From Posidonia oceanica (Eukaryota; Streptophyta; Magnoliopsida; Alismatales; Posidoniaceae): a DNA stretch of 64,000 nt. The notes under the pieces were generated by a model. It made no database searches, was not told the DNA's origin, and saw only the letters and a list, made by a program, of their open reading frames with translations. The DNA is taken from positions 25,518,001 to 25,582,000 of the forward strand of contig JAZBRS010000039.1 in the NCBI GenBank assembly GCA_037176725.1, in the 5' to 3' direction. How positions within the stretch are numbered: the first letter of the stretch is position 1; each line of letters opens with the position of its first letter. The position numbers and the translations under genes were made by a program. Positions 43,701-54,475 of this stretch are shown piece by piece.

Positions 43701-44388
43701 GCATGCCCCTACCATCAGATCTCGTCGACGCTACGCTGATCGACCTGTTTGCCTCCGAGCAGGTCTGCAGACCTCCGGCGTCTCCTCCGACCTGCTCCAG
43801 GCAGCGTCACTGCTCGTTGACGCTGCTCCGGCCTCTGTCAAGCCCTGGTGAAGCTCACCTGCCAGACTACGCCTCGCCAGCACCCCCCTCTTCCCCTGTC
43901 GGCCACTGGTAGCAACTGCTACAGCGGTCGACGCTCTGTGCAACACTGTGCTTTTATTTTTTGTTAACTATGCTATTTTACCATATATTGCATTATTGGT
44001 CTCTGTTTTCGCTTTATTACACTCAGGTCCTTCATCTGTTTAAATCCATTTAATTCTGAATTAAAATCATATGAAATTGCATAAAAATCCATATAATTGG
44101 CTAATTACATGTCAGTCCTTTTACTATGCTTTCCTTCAGTAATTAATTTGATTCTGGCCCTCCAATTTTTCATTATTGCATGTTAGTCCTGCCATCATTC
44201 ATCTGATTTAATGTTTTATTTTTACCTTAGTAAATTGCAAATTTAATCCCTGTTGCTTTCCTTATTTCTAGTTTAGTCCTCTGATCTGTCAACTTAGGCT
44301 TTTATTTTCCTTTTTTTCTTACTGCATTGCATCTTGTCCCCCATACTTTTTGATTTTTGCATGTAGGTCCTTCATCATGCACAGCATA

Positions 44389-44640
44389 CATTTAAATGCA
44401 TATTTTGCTTATAAAATTGCATTTTTGACCCTGCATGATTTGAAAATTGCATATTAGCCCTCTGCCTGTCATTTAAATGCATATTTTGCTTATAAAATTG
44501 CATTTTTGACCCTGCATGATTTGAAAATTGCACATAGGTCCTCTGCTTGCTTATAGAAATCATTTAAATGCATATTTCACTTATAAAATTGCATTTTAGA
44601 CCTTGCATGATTTAAAAATCGCATGTAGGTCCCCTACTTG
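44389..44640 (+). repeat. Three direct repeats of 81-91 bp, each with TATAAAA
   Basis: Copies start CATTTAAATGCATATTT at 44389, 44470 and 44561. Each carries TATAAAATTGCATTTT (TATAAAA at 44410, 44491, 44582) and GCATGATTT. B's LTR has no such triplication. Confidence 0.85.
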
Positions 44641-45223
44641 CATTCCCAGACCCACTTAGACCGCTGTTTTGCTTGCAAAATTGTATTTTGGACCCTATTG
44701 GTTTCAAAATTGCATGTTAACCTCCCATATGATTTCAAAACTTGCCCTGATGCGTATCTATCTTGGAAAATTGCATTTCAAACCCTGCATTTTGTAAAAT
44801 TGCATTCAGACTCTCCTTTTTTCAAAATCCTTGCCTAAAAGCCCCAAACTTTTCAAATTCTTTGCATTTAGACCCCCATCCTTTCAAAAATTGCATTTAA
44901 GTCCCCAATTTTCTGAAAAATCACCCCTAAGTCTTTTCTTGCATTCTGCATGCATTGCATTCATGCATTCTTGCATTTGGCATCCTTTGCACACACTTAA
45001 ACACTCTTAGCTCCCATTCACAGGGGAGGACCTGTTTTGCACACCCCTAGGACCTCCTTTACACTTAGATCTATTCTTCTCCCCTGTTCTGGCCCCTCTG
45101 CCTTGAAGCTGGGATATCTTCCGATCCGACCGTTGGATCTTCTCAACCAAGCTACCTGGATGACCCCGGCGAAGCACTCTTCAGCATGGACCAAGCAGAT
45201 CTCAGATCAGGCTTCAGATCTCC

Positions 45224-45232
45224 CAGGTAAGT
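45224..45232 (+). promoter_or_regulatory. U5 splice donor of element C
   Basis: CAG|GTAAGT with GT at 45227, a full consensus match, at the position of the donors in B and D LTRs. Its natural partner would be the acceptor at 53580-53581 before gag. Confidence 0.5.
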
Positions 45233-45690
45233 CCTCCTGAACCCCTGCACAGCATCTCATTTGCATACCATTTGCATTGCATGCATCGTTTCTGCTTTCT
45301 GTTTTCTCGAACATGTAGAATAGGACTTCCTCTTCTTATCTATCAATTTTGCTCCCCTTTTTCGCGTATTCCCAAGTGTTTTGTGTTGCGTTTCCCCTGG
45401 ATTCACCACTAATTACGACTTTCTTCCCCCTTTTCCACGATCTGATCGCACCGCGAGCTTTGGGCAGCGTGCGAGACACATCGTGGGCGGTTTAGTGGGA
45501 AACAGTCACAAAACAGTGGTAATCCCCCCACTTGCTTATTCTCCCTATTGTAGGTATTCACACCTACTCTGCGTGGCCCTTAAACAGTTTCTGTTCTCAC
45601 ACACACACTGTTTGCTTCTCCTTTCGCTTCTCTTGTCCTCTCTCCTTGCATTTGCATCTGCATGGTTTTACCGATGTTTTATTTCGCCGT

Positions 45691-46140
45691 CTTTGGCACC
45701 GTTTTGCGTGCCCGCTTCGATTTTGGCACCGTTTTGCGTGCCCACTTTGTTTTTGGCACCGTTTTGCGTGCCCGTTTTGTTTTTGGCACCGTTTCGCGTG
45801 CCCGCTTCGCTTTTGGCACCGTTTTGCGTGCCCGCTTCGCTTTTGGCACCGTTTTGCCTGCCTGCTTTGTTTTTGGTACTGTTTCGCATGCCCGCTTTGT
45901 TTTTGGCACCGTTTCGCGTGCCCGCTTTGCTTTTGGCACCGTTTTACGTGCCCGCTTCGCTTTTGGCACTGTTTCGTGTGCCCGCTTTGTTTTTGGCACC
46001 GTTTCGCGTGCCCGCTTCGTTTTTGGCATCGTTTTGCGTGCCCGCTTTGTTTTTGGCGCCGTTCTGCGTGCCCGTTTCGCTTTTGGCACCGTTTTGCGTG
46101 CCCACTTTGTCTTTCGCACCGTTTTGCGTGCCACTTCGCT
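45691..46140 (+). repeat. Expanded 30-bp tandem array in element C LTR (about 14-15 good units)
   Basis: The unit is TTTTGGCACCGTTTTGCGTG followed by CCCGCTTCGC-type sequence, with an exact 30-bp period, decaying after 46110. GGCAC/GTGCC can pair in each unit. Because the period is a multiple of three and stops are rare, frames of 200-300 codons stay open on both strands; these are not genes. Confidence 0.95.
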
Positions 46141-46313
46141 TTCTCGCACTATTTTGCATTCCAATCTTGTTTTCTTGCACCGTTTGGCGTGCCATTCTCG
46201 TTTCTCGCATTGTTTCGTGTGTTTTACGCCGTTTTCTCTTGCATGTTGCCTGCATTGCTTGGTTTTATCGTCGTTTTGCTTTTTTTTTCGCTTGCATTTG
46301 CATATAGGGCAGT

Positions 46314-46318
46314 GATGC
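46314..46318. repeat. Target site duplication of solo LTR D, left copy
   Basis: GATGC, repeated at 51857-51861. The unbroken form (GCTGTGATGCTTACTGCC) is seen at the corresponding place in B's LTRs. Confidence 0.93.
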
Positions 46319-49300
46319 TGTAGCGATCCCGATCGGAATCAGGCTCGCTATTTCCCAGCGGCGATTGAGATCCGAGGAAGAGGCTCAACTCGAAAACACT
46401 TGGAATCGAGGAGAAAAGGAAAGATAAGACAAATCAGAGTCGCCACCATGTCTATTAACGGGAGACAAGGAAAACCGAGGAAATGCGTGAATTAACGCGC
46501 AAAACCGAGCAAGAAATGCAAAGCAAAGCAATGCAAAGGAAAACAAATGCAAACAAATGCAAATGAGATGACTCTAGCCTAGGATAAGGGCAGTACGGTC
46601 ATTGCGGGCCAAAAGACAGGGTAAGGACTCCTGTTACGCGCGGGGAAGGTATTAGGCACCCCCGACACGCCCGAGAATCGGTCTTTCTAGACTTACGCTT
46701 GCATACGCAGAAAGATGCAGGATTGAATGCCTAAGTGCCTATAAATGCCTGAATGAATGCTCTAGGTGTGCTCTAAGTGGGGAGAAACAAGACAAGGAAG
46801 TAAACGTGCTCTCTAAGTGCTCAGCTACGCTGTCTGTGTTCCGAATTAGGCGAAACCTAACTCGTGAGAACTCCAGGCAGTAAGCATCACAGCCCTATAT
46901 GCAAATGCAGGCGAAAAAGCGAAACAGCGAGAAAACCATGCAATGCAATCGGCACGCAAAAAGAGACAAGAGAGCAAAGAGGCACGCAAAAAGGTGCAAA
47001 AGAGCGAAACCGGCACGCAAAACAAGCGAGAAAGCAAGGCAGCATGCAAAACAAGGCAAGAAAACAGAAGGGCACGCAAAACGATGCAAAAGAGCGAAAC
47101 CGGCACGCAAAACAAGCGAGAAAACTAGGCAGCACGCAAAACGAGACAAGAAAGCAAAGAGGCACGCAAAACGGTGCCAGAACGAGAGCGGGCACGCGGA
47201 ACGGTGCCAAAACAGCGAAGCAAAAACCTCAGAAAAGCCATGCGAATGCAAGAATGCAGGAAAAGATTAGAAGAGGCCAAAGGGGAGGCAAAACAACGTG
47301 TGTGTAAGAACAGACGTTGTTTAGGACCACTCAAAGTAGGTGTGAAGACCTACAGAAGGGAGAGTGTGCAAATGGAGGGATTACCACTTCTTAGCGACTG
47401 TTTCCCACTAAACCGTTCCACAGTGTGTCTCGCATGCTGCCCAAAGCTCGCGATGCGATCGAATTGTGGAAAAGGGAGAAGAAAGCCACATTAAGTGATA
47501 GATCCAGGGAAAACTCAACACAAAACACACAGGGGTACGCGAAACGGGGATTTGGAGATACAAGCAGAAAGGGGAGGCCTTATTCTACATGCTCAAAGAG
47601 ACAGAAAGCGAAAACAAGGAAAACTGTGCAAATGATATGCAAATGCAATGCAAGGGTTCAGGAGGACATACCTGGAAATCCGGAAGCCTGATCTGAAATC
47701 TGTCTGGTCCACGCTGAAGAACGCTTCGCTGCGGTCGCCTGGGCAGCTTACTTGAGAAGATCCATCGGCCGGATTGGAAGATGTCGCAGCTTCAAGGCAG
47801 AAGGGCCAGAACAGGGGAGAAGAACAGATCTAGGTGTTCAGGAGGTCCTAGGGACGTGCAAAAGGTTCTCCCAAGTGAAAGGGAGCTAAAGGTGCTTAGT
47901 GTGTGCAAGAAGATGCTAAAATGTAAGACTAGATGAATGCAGGATGCAAAAAAAAGCAATGATAAGAAACTGGGAAAAGCCAGGAGTTCAGAAGGCATTT
48001 TGGAAAAGAAAAGGGGCTAAAAATGCAAATTTTCTAGAAAACAGGGGTCCACAAGAAAGGGTTTTGCAAACAGGAGAGGGCTGGGGTCTCTTTTGCAAAA
48101 AACTAGGCTCAGAAGGTTGTTTTGAAAAGAGGGTATGCTTTAAAAGAGGTTTTGAAAACAGAAAGAAGTCAGAGTGCAATTTTGAAAAAAACTAGGGTCT
48201 AAAATGCAAATTTTCCAGTAAACAGGGTTCTAGGGAGTCTGGGAATACTAGTGGAAGGTCTGTATGCAATTTGGTAGGCATAGGAGCTAGGATGCAACCT
48301 AGGGGCAAAATGGTCTTTTCACATGATTTTTAAAAAAATGCAAGGACCTATGTGTGATTTTGAAATCATGCAGGGGCTGAAAATGCAATTTAGTATGAAA
48401 AACATGCTCTGAAAAATAAAGGACAGGACCACAGTGCAATTTTTGGAAAAAACAGGGTTAAAAATGCAATATAATAAGCTAAAAATGCATGCAAGAGTTA
48501 CTGTCCATTTAAAATGGACCTAAATGCAAAAATGATAAAGTAGAGGGGCAAATATGCAATGCATCAACCAAAAATAAAAATCAGAACCTAAGTTTCTACA
48601 GTGCAAAGGATCAGGTTGCAAATACTGAAAACTAAAGGGGCCCAGAATGCAATTTTATATGGCAAACTATATGCATTAAGTCTAATTAAACTACTGCAGG
48701 ACTTAAGCGTAAAAATCAAGAACTGAAGGGCTAAAGCGCAAAATAATACAACAGCACAGCACAGTAAAAGGACTGAAGAGCAATTACTGAAAAGCACAGA
48801 CATTCAGAGCAATTTAGCATGCTATTTAATTAAAAACTAAGCTGATTAAATGAACAGAGGACTAAAACGTAAAAATGAGATAACTTAAGGCAGATATGCA
48901 ATATTCACACAGAAACTTTATACTTAGAAAAATAAAGGAACAGTGTTCGTCGACGGCGACGAGCACTGTAGCACAGAACTCGTGGCCGCCGACAGGGGAG
49001 GCTGAGGAGGCGCAGACTGGCGGAGGGCGTAGCCGGCGATTGTGCGGAGCTCCGGAGACCAACTGGAGACCGTTCTGCTGGCCGGAGCGCGCGGAGAACA
49101 GGAGACCGGCGCCGGAGAAGAAAGGAAGACCGGCGAGCTGTGGTGGTGCTTGGTGCGTCCCCCCGACTTCAGCAGTGTCGGAGGTGGCCGGTGGAGGTCG
49201 TCCGATCGCTGCAAGCGTCGCCGGCTGCTTGCGAGGATTGGGATCACCTCAGAGCGACCCTCCGGAGCTTCCTGGATGGTTGGACGGCTGCTGCGAAGAC

Positions 49301-51856
49301 TAGAGGAAGATTCGGCTGATCGTGGGTTCACTGAGGCAGCCGGAGGTCGGGGGAGTTGTTCGCTGCACGTCGGACCTGGTGGAGTCTTCCGGGAGGTTGC
49401 TGGAGGTCTGGGGAAGGGTTCTGGGCGGTCGAATTGGGTTTCTGGAGAGCGTAGGTGGAGATTGAAGGTCGGGTCGGTTTCTGATCAGTGGGTGGAGCAA
49501 CTGTTTGTGGTGGCGTTTGGAGCCTGTGGTGAGGGAAAGGGCTGAAGATCAGGTGGTCTGGAAAGGTGAAGTGCAGGTGAGTGTCGGGGAAGGATTTGGG
49601 GAGATGCGGTGGGCTGTGGTGAAGGCAATTTCAGGAGGGAAGGTGTTGGGTTGCAGTTGGTTTCAGTGGTGGAAGTTCGGGTGAATTCGGGGTGTTCTGG
49701 GTGGTGAAAGGCCGGGAAATGGTGGAGGAAGGCTGCTGGGTTTCTGGGTGAACTTGGGGGATGAAATGTAAGAGAATGGATGGCTGGAACGGGCTTGGTT
49801 TCTGGAGAAGAAAAGAGGGAGTATGCTGCTGGAAATCAGGGGGAGAAGAAGGAGATTTCGGTGAGAATTCTCTGGATTTCTCTCGCTCTCTCTCTCGGAT
49901 GGAAAAAAGGTGATCGAAGGAGGTGGAAAGCTGAGGCTTTATCAGCTGCTCTCCGGCTTGCTAGTGCGCTCTGGAATTCGAATTCCACCGGCGCGATCCA
50001 CTGCTGCTGAGGGAGACAAGCAGCCGGCGAGACGACAGGCAATTAAAGCTTCCCGGAAAAGGTGCTGAGAGGAGAGGAGAAGCGGCGAGTTCTGTTGCTG
50101 ATCTGATGGAAGGTTGAATTCAAAAAAGAAGGAGGGAATGGCAGCTGGCCGTTCGCAGGAAGAATTGCAGAAGAAATCTGCAGAAGGAGAAGGAAGAAGA
50201 CGGAATGCGTGGGCCGGACTGTGCGGGCTGAAGGAAAAAACAGAGAAATAAAAGAAAAAGGAGATGGGCCGGATTGAGCCCAGTAAGGAAAAATAAGAAG
50301 GAAAGAAGGAAAATAAGAAAGAAAGAGAGGGTAGAATGGGGAAATAAAATAGGTAAAGATAAACTAAAAATAAATAAAAATGCCAGAAGGATTGTGCTGT
50401 AGGTTAGGATTTTAATTAAGATTTTTAATGGTCATTTAGAGTTGATTAATGTGTTTTGGGCTTAATGAGGTTTTTAGGGTTTTGGTTTTGCTTTTAATTA
50501 GTTTTCTCTTGATTAAATGTTTGTTAAACCTTTTTTTTAAATTGTTTTAAAAATTGTATTTCCCTTGTTGGACACTTAGGATGTTGATTAGGATTTTTTA
50601 GGATTTAATTTCGTATTAATCAGGGTTGATTTTAGATTTTTAAGTTTTAGTCTTCTTAGGGTTTCTTTCTTAAGTCTTTTAAGTTATGTCTTGATTTTTT
50701 ATTTATTGATTTTTTTTTTCTTGAAGTTTTTAGTTGGATTTTTCTGGTTTGATAGGGTGTTTTTTAGGCGTTTCAGATGTGTTTTTCTTTTCTTTTTTAA
50801 TTAAGTTTTTAACTTGTTTTTTTTATGTTTATTTGGTTGGGTCTTTTGCCTTCTTTAATTACTTGTTTTAGTATTTGATTTTTTAATTCCTCTTTTTGGG
50901 TTTGTTTTTTAATTCTTCTGATGGGGCTTTTATCTTTGGTGAGTTTAGATCTCATTTTAGTTTTTTTCCAGATTTTTCAGTGTTTTTCTTTTATTTTTTT
51001 TGCATTTTTTTAGTTTGCATGTTTGGTTTTTCTTTTAACTTGATTTAGTTAAGTTTAAGTTGTTAATTGCTTGTTTAACATTTTTTAATTGTTTTTCTTA
51101 GGGTTCTGATTTGTTTGTTCTATGTTTTGAGGTTTTGCAGATTTTTAGGGGTTTTTATGGATTTTTGCAAAAGAGAGAAGAAGAAAAGAGAAGGAGGAAA
51201 GAAATGGAAAAAAGAGGGAGATAAAAGGAAAAGAGATAGGTTGAAGGAAAAGGATTTTTTTGAAAATTAGGGAAAGTGTTAAAAATGAAGTAAAAATAGG
51301 GATAAGATAGAGGAGGGATAGAAGCACAGAGGGGGCCCACAGCCAGACCAGAAAAAGGATGAAAAGGGGATGAAAGGAGAGATGATAATCAGGAGAGAGA
51401 GAGGAGAGAGAAAATGATAATCCCGGAGAGAGAAAAGGATAATTTGGGTGAAAGAGGGTCTTAAAGGTCTTGGAATGGGGTGAGAATTGGTGAGTGGGTG
51501 GTTTAGGATTTGGAGTGTTGGGTCTAAGGTTTTGGTTCGATTCTAAGGAGGTTTTGGAGGGGTTTCAAGGTGTAGAAAAAGGGTAGTTTCTCCTAAGTTT
51601 TCTAGGGTTTTTGGGAATGGGTTAGGTTTGGAAATTCCTAGGTCTTTGGGTAGGTTTGTTGAGTGGATAGTGGTGGGTTTTCCTATGGATTTTGGTTAGG
51701 TTTTGAGGTTGGAAAGGGGGGTAAAGGTCTGGGCCAAGACAGGCTGATTTTGGAGGGTAGAGAGGAGGATTAGGGTTAGGGTTTGGTTGGGGGTTTGATC
51801 CAGCAATCACCAAGAGGGCTCCTAGGGTCCAAGCCTGCCAAGATGGGGTGTCAACA
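46319..51856 (-). mobile_element. Element D: solo LTR of family B/C
   Basis: 5538 bp, sense on the minus strand, start TGTTGACACCCC at 51856 and end GGGATCGCTACA at 46319. It has no internal region and perfect five-base duplications on both sides, as left by recombination between two LTRs of one element. It contains the family's U5 donor (CAG|GTATGT, GT at 47671-47670), 30-bp array (about 46950-47215) and internal primer-site-like motif (AGAGTCGCCACC near 46437). Confidence 0.95.
46950..47215 (-). repeat. Diverged 30-bp array in element D
   Basis: About eight units of GGCACGCAAAAC-type sequence with spacing less regular than in C. Several units have lost the GTGCC half and so the stem. Confidence 0.7.
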
Positions 51857-51861
51857 GATGC
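51857..51861. repeat. Target site duplication of solo LTR D, right copy
   Basis: GATGC, identical to 46314-46318. C's LTR resumes at 51862. Confidence 0.93.
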
Positions 51862-52302
51862 TTACTGCCTGGAGTTCTCATGAGCCAGGTTTCGCCCGGT
51901 TCGGAACACAGACAGCGCTGCTGAGCACTTAGACTGCACGTTTACTTTCCTTGCATTGCATCCCACCACTTAGAGCACACCTATGAGCATTCATTCAGGC
52001 ATTCATTGGCATTTAGGCATCCAAACCTGCACATCCCTGCGTATGCGAGCGTAAGCCTAGAAAGACTGATTCTCGGGCGTGTCGGGGGTGCCTAACACCT
52101 TCCCCGCACGTAACAGGAGTCCTTGCCCAGTCTTTTGGCCCGTAATGACCATATCGCCCTTATCCTAGGCATGAGTCAGCTTATTTGCATGCATTTGCAT
52201 TTGTTTTCCTTTGCATTGCTTTGCTTTGCATTTCTTGCTTGGTTTTGCGTGTTAATTCACGCATTTCCCCCCGTTTTCCTTGTCTTCCGATAATAGACAC
52301 GG

Positions 52303-52313
52303 TGGCGACTCTG
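52303..52313 (+). other. Primer-site-like motif inside U5 of element C
   Basis: TGGCGACTCTG here is identical to the first 11 bases of the true primer site 132 bp downstream (52435). The same internal copy exists in B and D LTRs. It diverges after these bases. Confidence 0.6.
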
Positions 52314-52434
52314 AATTGTCTTATCTTCTTCTTTTCTTATCTTTTCTCCTCTATTTTAAGTGTTTTCGAGTTGAGCCCTCCTCCTCGGACCTCGCTGCTA
52401 ATAGTAAGCCTGATTCTGATTGGGATTACTACAG

Positions 52435-52452
52435 TGGCGACTCTGCTGGGGA
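52435..52452 (+). promoter_or_regulatory. Primer-binding site of element C (tRNA-Arg type)
   Basis: TGGCGACTCTGCTGGGGA, one base after the LTR end ACTACA. It is complementary to the 3' end expected for plant tRNA-Arg with one or two mismatches, and differs from B's site only at one base. Confidence 0.8.
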
Positions 52453-52989
52453 TAGCAGACTCCGGCTTTCGCTCCTGGCTTTTCCGCTCGCCTGTTTTGC
52501 AGCTTTGTCTGCCTTTTGTGCCTTTTTTGCCTGTTTTGCTCGCTTTTTCTGTGCAAACTCCTAGCAAGTCGCCTCGTGGCTACTCTGCCAAGGTTTTGCA
52601 CCTCCTTTGCCTTGGTTTGCGTTCTTTTTTGCTTTGCTTTGCCTCGACTGCTTGTTTACTTGTTTGTTTCCTTGCTTCTGCTCTTATTTGCTTTACGGCT
52701 TACCTGTCTTTACTTTCCTTATCTTGCTTGCTTATTATTGCTTCACTTCCTGTACAATACATGTCTACATACTTGTTTGGCAACGATGCATGCTTTTTGA
52801 ATGATGAATGCTTTTTTTTACACATTTGCTATGTCACTACACACGCACATGCTCTGTATATATGCCTTTTGACATGATGAACGCTTTCTCTTCACTATCA
52901 TGCTCACAAACACCTGCACATGCCATGCACTTGCCTTTGCCGTGTTGTATGTTGTTTGCCTGCCATGTTTGACTGATTTTCTTCCCTTT

Positions 52990-53440
52990 CGCACATGCCA
53001 TGCCTAGGATAGTAGAGACTTGTTTGCTCTCCCCGTGGTTAACTAAAAATGGCAAGTAAAAGGAACTTCTAGGAGCAACTAGAGACTTCAAACAATCCTT
53101 CACCCCCTTGGGTTAATAAAATGTGCAAGATAAAAGACTTAATCATTTACATAAGCATCATATAGGGCATGCATCATCTCATCTGAGTCCACCTATTAGT
53201 CTACGAAGGACAGTCCCGGCCTCTTGTTCCACTGCTTTGGGCATGGCGCAAGTCGGTCGGTCTGTCCCCCCTTTTGTTCAGGGGTCATGTCGGTGTTAGT
53301 AGAGGGTACCACCCATGCCTTGGCGAGGTTGAGGCCACCAACGCACCACCCTGTCATTACCTGAGCTCTGGGCTAGGAGTTAGGCAGGGAACCCACTTTT
53401 CTGACCTGAGTCGGTGACCCGTACACCCAGGGATACCCGA
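52990..53440 (+). other. Leader block of element C conserved with element B
   Basis: Matches B 17510-17090 (minus) at about 85-88% by eye, including GGATAGTAGA, TTTGCTCTCCCC and TAGTAGAGGGTACCACCC. It is non-coding. It lies between primer site and gag, where packaging signals occur in related retroelements. Confidence 0.55.
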
Positions 53441-53579
53441 AGTAGATCACCTGCTAAGATATACTAGGTAGGTAAGGGGGCATACTAGAAAGCATACATA
53501 TCATTCATGCCATCTAACTTAACTCATTTGCATCCGTCTTTTCGGTTTCTAACCCCAGTTTCCTTCTGTTTGTGCCAGC

Positions 53580-53581
53580 AG
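53580..53581 (+). promoter_or_regulatory. Putative leader-intron splice acceptor, element C
   Basis: A pyrimidine-rich run and GTGCCAGCAG| end here, 181 nt before the gag ATG. With D removed, donor 45227 to this site would be about 2.8 kb, similar to B's 2.5 kb. Confidence 0.4.
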
Positions 53582-53762
53582 TGATCGGTAAGCGAGTTCC
53601 CCTTGCTAGAGCTTGAGTATCGACCCTTACCGACACCCCTGTTGCGACCTTATTCACGACCATTCCCCTTCTGAGCTATCCGCCTTTGCGACCATAGCTC
53701 CTATTAGGAATCGCCATTTGCATACCCACCGCAGCCCTATTCTCACGCACTCAAGGTCAGCA

Positions 53763-54475
53763 ATGGCCCAGTACATCAGTGAGCCTCTCTTTACTCCTGT
53801 CATGGAGGGTGTTTCTGTTCCGGCCCCTCCGGTTGCTCCTTCTGCCCCTTTTGTTCCCCCTCCGACGCCAGGGTTTCCTCCCCTAACGCCTCTAGGATCT
53901 CAATATGTTCCGGGATAGTGGCAAGCATCTCTTCCTCCGGATCCGGTCGCCGAGTCTATCTTGATGACCGTTACTCGCACTTCGGAGACGCCACTGCCCC
54001 CTCCGTCCCAGGGATACGTCGCCTTTGACATCCCTCCTACCGCTGCTGCGACTTTTACTGTAGAACCTTTTCCTCCCGGACAGTCTGTGTCCGTGCCATT
54101 TGCTTCTCAACCTTCGCCGGCACTGCACTTCAGCGTCCCCGCTGGCGAGACGCCTGAGGCGCAATACCAGCACCTGATGGAGCTTGCCTAGAGACTGCAG
54201 GGCATGGCTCTATCGGTTCGTCCTTCCTGTGCTCCTGTCATTCTTGAGGTTCCTTTGAGGCCAGTTCCTGCATCTCATGCATCTACCTCTACACCTCTGC
54301 CTCGACCATCGTCTCAACTGCTCACGGTTCCGACGATGGGGGCCCGTTTACTGCCTCCTTCTGCACAACACTTAGCACAGCATGCTCCTCTCCCCCTGGT
54401 GGTCAGTCCTTTGGACTGGCTGGAGCCTAGTACCTCACTGGCTCGCTGTCAGGCACCCCGCCTGTACAGCAACTG
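53763..54475 (+). pseudogene. gag: Element C gag, N-terminal part, broken
   Basis: Starts MAQYISEPLF, the same start as B gag. Stops at 53916 (TAG) and 54189 (TAG, where B has another residue before LQGMALSVRPSC). A frameshift near 54388 puts the rest in another frame, which itself has a TAG at 54428-54430 where B has Gln. After that the frame runs open into the following 1282-codon stretch. It is Pro/Ser-rich with no defined fold. Confidence 0.8.

Larger units (their letters stand above)
40780..52433 (+). repeat. Element C 5' LTR, split by solo LTR D
   Basis: Two parts, 40780-46318 and 51862-52433, total about 6.11 kb once D and one GATGC are removed. It starts TGTTGACACCCC and ends GGGATTACTACA. 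It is longer than B's LTR, partly because of the expanded 30-bp array (45691-46140) and three 81-91-bp repeats (44389-44640). A CT-rich zone (42270-42480) follows AT-rich U3, as in B. Confidence 0.92.

Noticed and set aside
45381..46323. Open frames of 217-308 codons in all plus frames and one of 161 codons on the minus strand
   Set aside because: They come from the 30-bp tandem array, whose period is a multiple of three and which lacks stops; the translations are simple repeats.
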